The notes beneath the pieces were generated by a model. It had not been told where the DNA came from, searched no databases, and worked only from the letters and a program-made list of their open reading frames with translations. Shown here in pieces: positions 1 through 6,049 of a stretch of 7,886 nucleotides of DNA. The position numbers were made by a program, and so were the translations under genes. Source of the stretch: Proteobacteria bacterium SPGG2. GTDB lineage: Bacteria; Pseudomonadota; Gammaproteobacteria; Acidiferrobacterales; SPGG2. How positions within the stretch are numbered: the first letter of the stretch is position 1; each line of letters opens with the position of its first letter. The stretch covers positions 1,255 through 9,140 of the forward strand of contig LXTK01000205.1 of the NCBI GenBank assembly GCA_001643475.1, read 5' to 3'.

Positions 1-133
1 AGGTAAATCGAGTGACCGCTTACCGAACTGTTGCTGCCATCCCCTGCTCTGTGGTGAAACCGTCGCTATGTGCCCACAGCGGCCACTGGGAATTTGCGCT
101 ACTATCTGACGCACAAACAAAAAGGACAACGTC
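1..133. other. Left-edge non-coding stretch
   Basis: I see no gene, RNA or clear promoter in this stretch. Its only readable signal is the Shine-Dalgarno AGGA at 123-126, seven bases before the ATG at 134. It may be the native leader of the methyltransferase whose first codons follow. Confidence 0.4.
123..126 (+). promoter_or_regulatory. Shine-Dalgarno AGGA of the chimeric ORF
   Basis: AGGA lies seven bases before the ATG at 134, an ideal spacing. It fixes the start and shows that the methyltransferase 5' end is native. Confidence 0.6.
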
Positions 134-607
134 ATGGCTGAATTAGATCTGGAAAAATTGGATGCGCTTACCGGTAAAGTTGTCGGAAACGCGAGTGCAG
201 CGCTGAGTGGATTGCTGGCCTACATCGGTGACCAGACCGGCGTATATCAGGCCATGGCGGATGGTGAGTCACGCACAGCGGATCAGATCGCGGCGATTGC
301 CAACGCAACCACTGTTGTATGGGCGGCCGTGGTTTATCTGGCGTTGGTCATGACCGCCTTGGGTTATGCCATTTGGTATCACTTATTAGGCAAATACGAT
401 GTCAATCAGATACTGCCGTTTCTACTGCTACTGCCAGTGATCACGGTGCTGGGTAGCGTAATACTTTTAGACGAAACTTTGACACCACAGCTCACTATCG
501 GCGGGCTCATATCGATCATTGGCGTCACCATCATCAATGTCGCCCGAAACCCATTTCGGCGCCGAGCCCAAGGCGTGCTACCTACAAAATCCTCCACCCA
601 CAACTAG
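134..607 (+). pseudogene. Chimeric ORF: methyltransferase N-terminus joined to EamA/DMT transporter C-terminus
   Basis: This is a continuous 157-codon frame made of two unrelated halves. Residues 1 to about 57 (KLDALTGKVVGNASAALSGL, then GDQTGVYQAMADG and SRTADQIAA) match the helical, winged-helix-like dimerisation start of class I SAM-dependent methyltransferases. The SAM-binding Rossmann fold that should follow is absent. From about residue 60 the protein is hydrophobic, with likely membrane segments near 61-84, 94-112 and 119-137. It carries EamA/DMT C-terminal features: ALGYAIWYHLLGKYDVNQ, a PVITVLGSVILLDETLT stretch and a basic tail NPFRRR. The start is well supported by AGGA at 123-126, seven bases before the ATG. 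The join falls near base 303-312. Because the join is in frame, a hybrid membrane protein could be made, but neither parent function should survive. A deletion between two co-directional genes is the simplest cause; misassembly is the alternative. Confidence 0.75.
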
Positions 608-674
608 CACTGGTACCAACAGTTAGTTGCCATGGCGCTCCCCAGGCTGCCAGTAGCGGTACTCGGGATGCACC

Positions 675-679
675 GGGAG
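675..679 (+). promoter_or_regulatory. Shine-Dalgarno GGGAG of the aldehyde dehydrogenase remnant
   Basis: GGGAG sits seven bases before the ATG at 687. It supports the view that this is a true gene start that has lost its body. Confidence 0.55.
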
Positions 680-686
680 CATTTGA

Positions 687-776
687 ATGAAGTCTTATAG
701 GTTTTACGCCAGTGGCCGCTGGCTTGAGCCAGCCTCTGACCGATATTTCGAATCCGATGATCCGAAGAGGGCATAA
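687..776 (+). pseudogene. Aldehyde dehydrogenase, N-terminal 29-codon remnant
   Basis: The short frame begins MKSYRFYASGRWLEPASDR and continues YFESDDPKRA before a TAA at 774-776. This is the typical opening of NAD(P)-dependent aldehyde dehydrogenases (K-x-Y-x-x-Y-I-x-G-x-W-x-x-P-x-S-x-x-Y-F-x-S-x-x-P), normally followed by some 450 residues. Here everything after the first beta strands is missing, including the Rossmann fold and the catalytic Cys and Glu. The start is supported by GGGAG at 675-679, seven bases before the ATG. The remnant ends eight bases before the stop codon of the convergent CmcJ-like gene, so the breakpoint is near 765-783. It has the right start and spacing for a real gene, which argues against chance. 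It could still be expressed as a short peptide, but no function is expected. Confidence 0.68.
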
Positions 777-783
777 ATAGATC

Positions 784-1623
784 CTATTGGAAGAAGGCGA
801 TGGTGCGCGACTCTATGCTCTCGCGCGCCGGCGCATCAGGCGGGCTGGTAGGATCATCAAAGGCGGTGTGTGGTGCAAAGCGTGCGCGACCGTCAACAGC
901 AGAGTCAAAACACTTAAACACGAGCGCCTCGCTACGTTGCATGTAGGGGAAATACACCCAACGGTGATCGGGACTAAACGCGATTTGGTATATCTCACCG
1001 ATCCGATCTCTAGCCCGACGTTCGGTAACGACAAGATCACGTTCGCTGATAGTGCGTGCATCACATATCGCTAGCGGCGTAGTCTGCACCGGATCGCGTA
1101 TCGGTCGCCAGATGTTAATGATGGCAAACCGGCGTTTAAGTCGTTGTTCCGCTTCGGGCGCCGGCAGCAAGTCGCGTACGCGCTGTGGGGCTGAACGCTC
1201 GGTATAGTCGCTATGCACCATTCGTGCGGGTTCACGCACAGCCTTTTGATCGCGTGTGGCCGCGGCGTCGGCCCGCCGGGTATGGTCGAACACCACCACT
1301 TTCGTCGCGCCAGAGAGTTTTTTGACTAGCTGCTCGACCTCGGCCTCGTACACGGCACGCACTTCCTCCTCGTCGTAAAAGTCTTGTACGCGCGTCTCAT
1401 GTTCAGTAAGCAGAAATCCTTCGCGATCAAGCGAAAGTGAGTGGACGTCAGATCGGCCATTGTGGATAACGACCGTATGATCGGCGTACTGACCCACACG
1501 CCGCTCGCTACGGCCGCCGGCTTCGGACGGATAGATCACCGGCTTTTCACCTAGATCTACGACATAGGTGAGGACAGCTTCGACAACCGAGGCCGTCTCG
1601 TTGTGTTGGATGGAGTCGTGCAT
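784..1623 (-). CDS. CmcJ/NvfI-family Fe(II)/2-oxoglutarate-type oxygenase
   Basis: The 279-residue protein has the length and the motif order of the CmcJ/NvfI (AsaB-like) oxidoreductases. This family includes cephamycin 7-alpha-methoxylation protein CmcJ and fungal tailoring oxygenases. Visible blocks are VVVFDHTRR (109-117), VHSDYTERSA (136-145) with the probable iron ligands His137 and Asp139, and NIWRPIRDPVQTTPLAICDA (170-189). Next come FSPDHRWVYFPYMQRSEALV (216-235) and APHTAFDDP (250-258) with the third ligand His252, then a C-terminal RESIESRTIAFF that normally closes the fold. No signal peptide is present, so it should be cytoplasmic. The start is the ATG three bases after the stop of the frame upstream; GGGA is a weak ribosome binding site. 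It is the last gene of the minus-strand array and looks intact, unlike the oxygenase just before it. Its substrate is unknown; hydroxylation or desaturation of a small molecule is the family expectation. Confidence 0.85.
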   Translation of the reverse strand: MHDSIQHNETASVVEAVLTYVVDLGEKPVIYPSEAGGRSERRVGQYADHTVVIHNGRSDVHSLSLDREGFLLTEHETRVQDFYDEEEVRAVYEAEVEQLVKKLSGATKVVVFDHTRRADAAATRDQKAVREPARMVHSDYTERSAPQRVRDLLPAPEAEQRLKRRFAIINIWRPIRDPVQTTPLAICDARTISERDLVVTERRARDRIGEIYQIAFSPDHRWVYFPYMQRSEALVFKCFDSAVDGRARFAPHTAFDDPTSPPDAPARESIESRTIAFFQ

Positions 1624-1642
1624 GGTTAGATCCCATATAACA

Positions 1643-1735
1643 TTAAGCGTGATTCGAATCCAGATAAGCTCGAAACGCCGCTAACCCTTGGTCCAACCCT
1701 TTTCGGCCGAAACCGATGCCAAACCGAGTAGTCCA
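1643..1735 (-). pseudogene. PLP-dependent aminotransferase C-terminal remnant
   Basis: One minus-strand frame here reads TRFGIGFGRKGLDQGLAAFR, then AYLDSNHA and TAA at 1643-1645. The pattern R-x-G-I/x-G-F-G-R followed by an amphipathic helix and a short tail is how class I/II pyridoxal-phosphate aminotransferases end. About 29 codons are visible and nothing upstream of them, because the preceding DNA belongs to a 2OG oxygenase in another frame. The breakpoint is near 1725-1735. The remnant is short, so the family call is tentative. What is clear is that the oxygenase homology stops here and an unrelated protein-like tail with its own stop begins. Confidence 0.5.
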
Positions 1736-2161
1736 ACACGGCTTCGCGCCAACCCGGCAACATTGCCTCGGATGGCCATTGGTTGGGTTCTAAAAGTGGC
1801 TCGCGGGCTTGAATCACCGGATCGCCGACCAACGCTTCCGGGCCGATATCGATACCCTCTTTGTCGGAACGTTCTCCGGCCAGCGCCGGAAACCAACCCC
1901 GATAGATGCTGCCATTGGCCGGGTAGTTTTGGTGCTGGTAAGGGTCAGCTTGACTGCTTGCGGTAAATCGAAAAGTGCGAGTAAGCGTTTTTGCTCGGTA
2001 TAGCCGAGAGATGGGGCAGCAGGTTACCCGGTAATAATGAGAAACCCCACTTCGCGGCATGCCTGGCCAATGGCATCATCTATGGGTGCATACGCATCAC
2101 TATCAGTGCCGAACAACGGGCTGACATCCATAACCGGAATCTTATCGAATCGAGCGCTCAA
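1732..2161 (-). pseudogene. Isopenicillin N synthase-like 2OG-Fe(II) oxygenase, disrupted and truncated
   Basis: The N-terminal (DIOX_N-type) half of an isopenicillin-N-synthase-like oxygenase is recognisable in three pieces. Frame one starts at TTG 2161 with PVMDVSPLF and EVGFLIITG, then meets an in-frame TAA at 2024-2026. The same frame continues beyond the stop as YTEQKRLLALFDLPQAVKL. Near 1935-1950 the homology moves to another frame: NYPANGSIYRGWFPALAGE, KEGIDIGPEA, NQWPSEAMLPGWREAVLDY. It then breaks off near 1732. The double-stranded beta-helix with the HxD...H iron site and the RxS 2-oxoglutarate site is missing, so no oxygenase activity is possible. The TTG start is supported by AGGA at 2168-2171, which overlaps the TAG stop of the upstream dehydrogenase, a coupled arrangement. 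Nonsense, frameshift and deletion together make this a clear pseudogene unless the sequence is faulty. Confidence 0.8.
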
Positions 2162-2167
2162 GGTTAT

Positions 2168-2171
2168 TCCT
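2168..2171 (-). promoter_or_regulatory. Shine-Dalgarno AGGA deciding a TTG start
   Basis: Read on the minus strand, AGGA lies six bases before the TTG at 2161 and overlaps the TAG stop (2172-2170) of the dehydrogenase. It indicates translational coupling of the two genes before the oxygenase decayed. Confidence 0.5.
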
Positions 2172-3231
2172 ATGTACGTTCTTCGGGATATACGCAACCG
2201 GCTTGCCCGCGGAGCCGGGGGTCTGACGAGTAGATCACACTATCCTTGCCTTCAAGAATATCCATCACGTGTTGCACTACTTCCGCTTGCAGGCGTTCCC
2301 ATGTCTCGCGGGTCCACGCTGCCAGGTGTGGCGTGATTACGACGTTATCCATGTCGATAAGGCCGCTCAGGGCATGGCCTTGTTTTGTCAGCGGTTCTTT
2401 AGCAAAGACATCCAAACCACAGCCGGCGATAGCCCCTTCGCGCAGTAACGCCAGTAACGCCATTTCGTCAACACACGCCCCCCGCCCTATATTGATCAGA
2501 AAAGCGCTGGGTTTCATTTTTCGCAGACGATGCTCCGATATTATTCCTGCCGTCTCCGCGTTGAGTGGTAAACAGACCGCGACCACGTCTGAGCAGGCCA
2601 TCAGCTCATCGAGGTCATCGACCTTGCTCACTCGTCGCTGTTCCATTGCCGCGCGTGGGAGGTATGGATCATAGGCCTGCACTTTCATGTCGAAACCTTG
2701 ACACATGCGGGCCAGGGTCGAATTGATGTGACCAAAACCTACCATGCCCACGATCTTACCTTCGAGCTCCATACTTTTGAGCGGCTCAAGCGCCGCCACC
2801 CAGCCCTGGGCGCGTACTGCCCGATGAATGGGCGCAAATTTTTTCATGCAAGTAATCAATAGCAGGAATGCACACTCTGCCACCGCGTTCCGTGCGTAGC
2901 GCGGACAATTGACCACTCGTACGCCGAGTTCCTTGGCAGCATCGATGTCGAGCGAATCTATGCCAGTACCAAGCTCGACAATTCCTTTCAGCGTCGGCAA
3001 TCCGGCCTCGATGACCCGGCGCGTAACGTCGCCGTAGGTAGTCATCAAGACGGTGGCGCCCTGAACTGCCTTAAGGATGGTTTCCTCCGACTCGTTCTCC
3101 GTCACCACGACTTGCGCCACCGCCCGCAGGCGATTCAGGCATTTGGGAATCGGGAATTCGAGTCCAGTCACCGGATCGGGGTTCTCGGTGCCTGTTTTCA
3201 CGATGGTGGGGCGTGACGCCGTTACAGACAT
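2170..3231 (-). CDS. D-isomer-specific 2-hydroxyacid dehydrogenase (NAD-dependent)
   Basis: The protein of about 353 residues belongs to the D-2-hydroxyacid dehydrogenase / phosphoglycerate dehydrogenase-like family, which interconverts 2-oxo acids and D-2-hydroxy acids. Numbering from the ATG at 3231, the nucleotide-binding loop is GFGHIN at 166-171. The acidic residue ending beta-2 (Asp188) predicts NAD(H). The catalytic trio is present: Arg250 in NIGRGACVDE, Glu279 in LDVFAKEPL and His302 in ITPHLAAWT. Oddly, the third glycine of GxGxxG is Asn. Upstream codons exist to 3279, but the ATG at 3231 gives the usual family start (SVTASRPTIVK); its ribosome binding site is only a weak GAG. C-terminal residues after about 335 are a normal short tail. 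It sits 120 bases after the hydrolase and is coupled to the oxygenase pseudogene behind it. It could act on a 2-oxo acid released by the aldolase-fold enzyme or the hydrolase; that is inference. Confidence 0.88.
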   Translation of the reverse strand: MSVTASRPTIVKTGTENPDPVTGLEFPIPKCLNRLRAVAQVVVTENESEETILKAVQGATVLMTTYGDVTRRVIEAGLPTLKGIVELGTGIDSLDIDAAKELGVRVVNCPRYARNAVAECAFLLLITCMKKFAPIHRAVRAQGWVAALEPLKSMELEGKIVGMVGFGHINSTLARMCQGFDMKVQAYDPYLPRAAMEQRRVSKVDDLDELMACSDVVAVCLPLNAETAGIISEHRLRKMKPSAFLINIGRGACVDEMALLALLREGAIAGCGLDVFAKEPLTKQGHALSGLIDMDNVVITPHLAAWTRETWERLQAEVVQHVMDILEGKDSVIYSSDPRLRGQAGCVYPEERT

Positions 3232-3275
3232 CTCACTCAGATAACTCAAGCGCCGGTCTTGTCCTGAGCCGCTTC

Positions 3276-3362
3276 TCATTCGTCAATAAGCGCGTCACAC
3301 ATTGCGCTGGTCGAAACAACCGCCTCGCCATTTTGAGCAATGTCCCATGTTTTACGAACCAT
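3276..3362 (-). CDS. Small ORF (28 aa), possible gene-start remnant
   Basis: Between the hydrolase and the dehydrogenase is a 28-codon frame, MVRKTWDIAQNGEAVVST then SAMCDALIDE. Its ATG overlaps the hydrolase stop by a few bases, as in coupled genes. The composition looks protein-like (amphipathic, no low-complexity) rather than random, but I do not recognise a family. Given the truncated gene starts elsewhere in this window, it may be the 5' end of a lost operon gene. It may equally be a chance frame. Its ribosome binding site is poor. Confidence 0.3.
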   Translation of the reverse strand: MVRKTWDIAQNGEAVVSTSAMCDALIDE

Positions 3363-4188
3363 TATTGTGCTTATGGAGGAAGGTAGTGAGCACGGGCGCC
3401 ACGCGTTCTGACGCCTCAAGCAGGATGGCGTGCCTAAGGTTGGAAAGGATGTTGAGCTCTGCGTTGGGCAGCTCGCTGGCGATGACGCGGTTAATGCGTG
3501 GGTTGCAGCCGCCGTCGAATTCGCCAGTCATCACCAGCGCCGGGGGCTGTACCTGACTCAGCCTTGGGCCAAGTTCGGTCTCGGCATAAATTCGAAACAC
3601 ATTGAGGAAAACACCGACGTCGGTTTCGAGTACCTGTCGTCGACGAGCTGCGACAACCTCGGGGCGACGTTGGACGAATTCTGGTGTGAACCAGCGCTCG
3701 ACGAGCTGATCAAGCAGTGGCTCTACCCCTTTCTCCTCCATCGCTTCTGCCAATGCAATGACCTTTGCGCTTTCTGCTTCCGTACGCCCGGCCGCCGTAC
3801 TCAAAAGACCCAGCGATAACACGCGTTCGGGATGAAGCAGCGCGTAGGCTGGCGCGATCATACCGCCCAAAGAGTGGCCAACTAGATGGGCACGCGCTAT
3901 TCCCAATTTCTCTCGCAAATCTTCGAGATCGGAAACCAAATCATGGAGCGTGTAGGGCAACCCCGGCTTGGGTGAACGCGCATGTCCGCGTAGATCGTAG
4001 CGCACGCAGCGAAACGACGACTTTAGCCGTGTCACTACGCCGTCCCAGGTGTTTAGCGAAGCACCGACACCATGGATGAAGATGACCGGGGTTCCTTCAC
4101 CTTCGACTTCATAATAGCAGTTAGTAATGTGTGCCCCCGACTGTTGTGGAAATCTAATTCCTGTTCTGTGAAGACCATCTTCGGGCAA
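3352..4188 (-). CDS. Alpha/beta-fold hydrolase (enol-lactonase/esterase-like), 5' end uncertain
   Basis: The protein has the complete alpha/beta hydrolase core: VIFIHGVGAS (oxyanion loop), RCVRYDLRGHARSPKP, the nucleophile elbow GHSLGG with Ser encoded at 3871-3873, a helical cap region, the acid Asp (GEFDGG) at 3514-3516 and the His (LRHAIL) at 3430-3432. It resembles the 3-oxoadipate enol-lactonase/PcaD-like group; the substrate is unknown. The start is the problem. In frame, the only candidate near the expected N-terminus is TTG at 4188, with no good ribosome binding site. A better-looking ATG at 4178 opens another frame (MVFTEQELDFHNSRG). That frame would run straight into the hydrolase (AHITNCYYEVEGEG) if the run of five G (minus strand, 4134-4138) had one more base. 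Either way the gene overlaps the 3' end of the methyltransferase, consistent with one operon. The catalytic core is undamaged. Confidence 0.8.
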   Translation of the reverse strand: MPEDGLHRTGIRFPQQSGAHITNCYYEVEGEGTPVIFIHGVGASLNTWDGVVTRLKSSFRCVRYDLRGHARSPKPGLPYTLHDLVSDLEDLREKLGIARAHLVGHSLGGMIAPAYALLHPERVLSLGLLSTAAGRTEAESAKVIALAEAMEEKGVEPLLDQLVERWFTPEFVQRRPEVVAARRRQVLETDVGVFLNVFRIYAETELGPRLSQVQPPALVMTGEFDGGCNPRINRVIASELPNAELNILSNLRHAILLEASERVAPVLTTFLHKHNNGS

Positions 4189-5135
4189 TGGCTTCGATAT
4201 GCGCCGTACTCGTGCCACAGCAGCCACCAAGATACTTCGAGCCTGCGCTCGCGTATGTTTCCCACATCGATGCCGCAAACGACTCCGGATCTTCCGTATC
4301 CAAATCATCCAGGCCGTCGAGCTCTTCTGGTTCACGCGCCGATGTATTAGCGCACAAACCGAATATGCGCTCAGCCAATGATGTGCCGATGATCCCTTGC
4401 GTCTGCAGGCCCGCTGCAAAAACACGCGGGTGCACGCAGTTTACGCCATAGCCGGCGGGCGACGGTCGCATCGATCTCTTCAATCACCTGGCGCAACGGC
4501 GTGCCATCCAGGAGCCTGCCATTCTTGCGAATCACAAAGCTCAACATGTATGGCTTTGCCGTTTGCGCCATAAGTGTAGCCAGTGCAAGTGCCTCACCAA
4601 ATGCCGGCAATGTCATCGCGATGAGTTGATCAACGTCGGTCTCGGCCAGTGCTTCGATTTGATAAGCATGAAATCTTTCCGCTTCTACCCGGCCTGGCGC
4701 CTCTTGCGGGCGATAGGCATCACCCTTCGGACCAACAATGGCGTCAACGAAGATGGGTGTGGCGGTAGCACCATAGGACGCACAGATGTCTCGCATAAAC
4801 GCCACATTGTCCTGATTGACAGCCTTATTTCGAAAGCGTGATTGCGAGATCCGCTCAGCATTGGCGCGCCACGTTGCCGTTGCCGCCACCATGGGCAGAC
4901 CGTATTTCTGACCAATGTCTAAATACTCTCTATGTGTTTCTTCCATCACGCGAGCGGATGCGGGATCGTAGATCAGACCCGCATGTGCGATGTGGGGATC
5001 AAACTCCACCGCCGGATCACGGCGCAGGCGCTCATACATCGAGCCCTCGCCGAGGATGGGCAACCCCGAGCGAACGACCGCCTGAAACGACACCGGGTGA
5101 GCGTTGGAATCGGGTGTCGCAGGCAGGCCAGGCAT
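4154..5135 (-). pseudogene. Homocysteine S-methyltransferase family protein, one frameshift
   Basis: The first frame (5135 to about 4460) carries the N-terminal three quarters of the homocysteine S-methyltransferase barrel: GLPILGEGSMYERLRRDP, AHAGLIYDPASARVMEETHR, VAATATWRANAERI, GPKGDAY, then LRQVIEEIDATVA. Near 4450-4470 the homology moves to another frame: PAGYGVNCVHPRVFAAGLQT and, at the end, KYLGGCCGTSTAHIEAIARR. The three zinc-binding cysteines (VNC and GGCC) are all in the second part. The family moves a methyl group from donors such as S-methylmethionine or betaine-type compounds to homocysteine, giving methionine. As written the frame would end at 4371 with a wrong tail and no zinc site, so it is inactive unless the shift is a sequencing error. 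Everything else is full length, which makes a recent mutation or an error likely. The start is 13 bases after the aldolase stop; no clear Shine-Dalgarno is seen. Confidence 0.82.
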
Positions 5136-5148
5136 TATTAGTGAGCGT

Positions 5149-5940
5149 TCAGGTCTTGTAGTCGGGGCACTGCCGATCTAGTTTGCGCAGTAACGATTGC
5201 CATTCGGTAGATCCATCATAATTGTAATGCTCCGAACTGTACATCTGCTCCTGATAACGCGCGACACGCTCGGGATCCATCAGGCGCATCTTGTCACCGG
5301 TATACATGACCTTGAGCTGTACAGAACAAGCCTGTCGCAGGAAATAGGCACGGAAGAATACCTCTGCCGCAGTGCGCCCCAGCGCGTAGTAGCCATGATT
5401 ATGGGAGATTATGATGTCGTGATTACCTAACGTTTTCTTAAACTTCTCAGCAAACACGTCATCTTCGAAAAACTCGTAATCGATATAGGTTGTAAGGTGC
5501 ATGAGATAAACAGCCGCCTGTGACAGTGGCAATAAGCCGCTCTCGGTGGAGCTGACCGCCATTACGTCTTCGCAGTGGGCGTGAATAAAAAAGTTCACCT
5601 CTGGCCGGGAGCCGAAAATCCAGTTCGACAAGTTCTTAACACCGTCATTGATGGGATTGACAGCGGCAGTCGCTACGCTGGGGATTACTCTATCGACTGG
5701 GTTTCCTTTGCCATCGATCTTTATGAAGTCGGAGGCCCGAATCTCTTCGAAGAAGATCCCATACGGGTGAATCAGATAGTGATCGGGTTCATCTTTGACG
5801 CGGGCTCCCACCGCCTGGTTGCTGAGATCGGTCATGGCATAGATATCCATGATGCGGTAGAGCGCCGCCAGCTCGCAGCGCGTCTGCCACTCAGCATCGA
5901 ACGCGATGTTCTCAGCCCGCATTGTCGTCAGATTTGCCAT
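5149..5940 (-). CDS. Class II aldolase/adducin family protein
   Basis: The intact protein of 263 residues (from the ATG at 5940) belongs to the class II aldolase/adducin fold, a zinc-dependent family of aldolases, epimerases and relatives. Metal ligands are visible: His120 and His122 in FFIHAHCEDVMAV, and His182 in ISHNHGYYALG. The approach segment SRPEVNFF is also typical. The acid that acts as catalytic base in fuculose-phosphate aldolase (Glu73) appears to be replaced by Val101, and the nearby segment NPINDGVKNLSNW has no Glu. A classical retro-aldol reaction is therefore doubtful. The start at 5940 is favoured over the in-frame ATG at 5976: AGGAG (5949-5953) lies eight bases before it, and the 5976 ATG falls inside the -10 box of the likely promoter. 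It is the first gene of the minus-strand array and probably sets the expression of all of it. Confidence 0.83.
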   Translation of the reverse strand: MANLTTMRAENIAFDAEWQTRCELAALYRIMDIYAMTDLSNQAVGARVKDEPDHYLIHPYGIFFEEIRASDFIKIDGKGNPVDRVIPSVATAAVNPINDGVKNLSNWIFGSRPEVNFFIHAHCEDVMAVSSTESGLLPLSQAAVYLMHLTTYIDYEFFEDDVFAEKFKKTLGNHDIIISHNHGYYALGRTAAEVFFRAYFLRQACSVQLKVMYTGDKMRLMDPERVARYQEQMYSSEHYNYDGSTEWQSLLRKLDRQCPDYKT

Positions 5941-5948
5941 GTCATCTT

Positions 5949-5953
5949 CTCCT
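5949..5953 (-). promoter_or_regulatory. Shine-Dalgarno AGGAG of the class II aldolase gene
   Basis: On the minus strand AGGAG lies eight bases before the ATG at 5940. It is the best ribosome binding site in the window and decides this start against the ATG at 5976. Confidence 0.65.
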
Positions 5954-5975
5954 AGGTAGTAAATCGCGTAGGGCA

Positions 5976-6004
5976 TTGATACGTAATATCGCCGTTTGAA
6001 TCAA
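5976..6004 (-). promoter_or_regulatory. Sigma-70-like promoter of the minus-strand operon
   Basis: Read on the minus strand, a -35 box TTGATT (6004-5999) is followed after 17 bases by a -10 box TATCAA (5981-5976). Transcription would start near 5970, leaving a leader of about 30 bases before the ATG at 5940. The -35 shares its bases with the divergent promoter. Confidence 0.45.
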
Positions 6005-6023
6005 GCGAATGTTTGTTTATATT
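5996..6023 (+). promoter_or_regulatory. Sigma-70-like promoter, plus strand
   Basis: TTGAAT (5996-6001) is followed after 16 bases by TATATT (6018-6023). Transcription would start near 6030, about 20 bases before the ATG at 6050. The downstream gene is now truncated, so this promoter may be an orphan that reads into antisense YdjM-like DNA and the mltF remnant. Confidence 0.42.
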
Positions 6024-6049
6024 GGACACTTAACCTGTAGTCAGACCCT

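Noticed and set aside
708..732. Overlapping hairpins (GCCAG...CTGGC and CTGGC-TTGA-GCCAG) as a terminator
   Set aside because: Stems are only five base pairs, there is no T-run, and they fall within the aldehyde dehydrogenase coding remnant.
787..1074. Plus-strand open frame of 95 codons
   Set aside because: It lies antisense inside the CmcJ-like gene, has no family signature and an Arg-rich shadow composition.
1651..1660. Perfect palindrome GATTCGAATC resembling a tRNA T-loop or an attachment site
   Set aside because: No acceptor stem, anticodon arm or D arm can be built around it, and no direct repeat is seen. It lies within the aminotransferase remnant.
3430..4079. Long plus-strand frames opposite the hydrolase
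   Set aside because: They are mirror frames of a well-supported alpha/beta hydrolase, with no ribosome binding sites or family motifs.
5575..5955. Plus-strand frame of 126 codons opposite the class II aldolase gene
   Set aside because: The minus-strand frame has metal-site motifs, a promoter and a strong Shine-Dalgarno; the plus frame has none.
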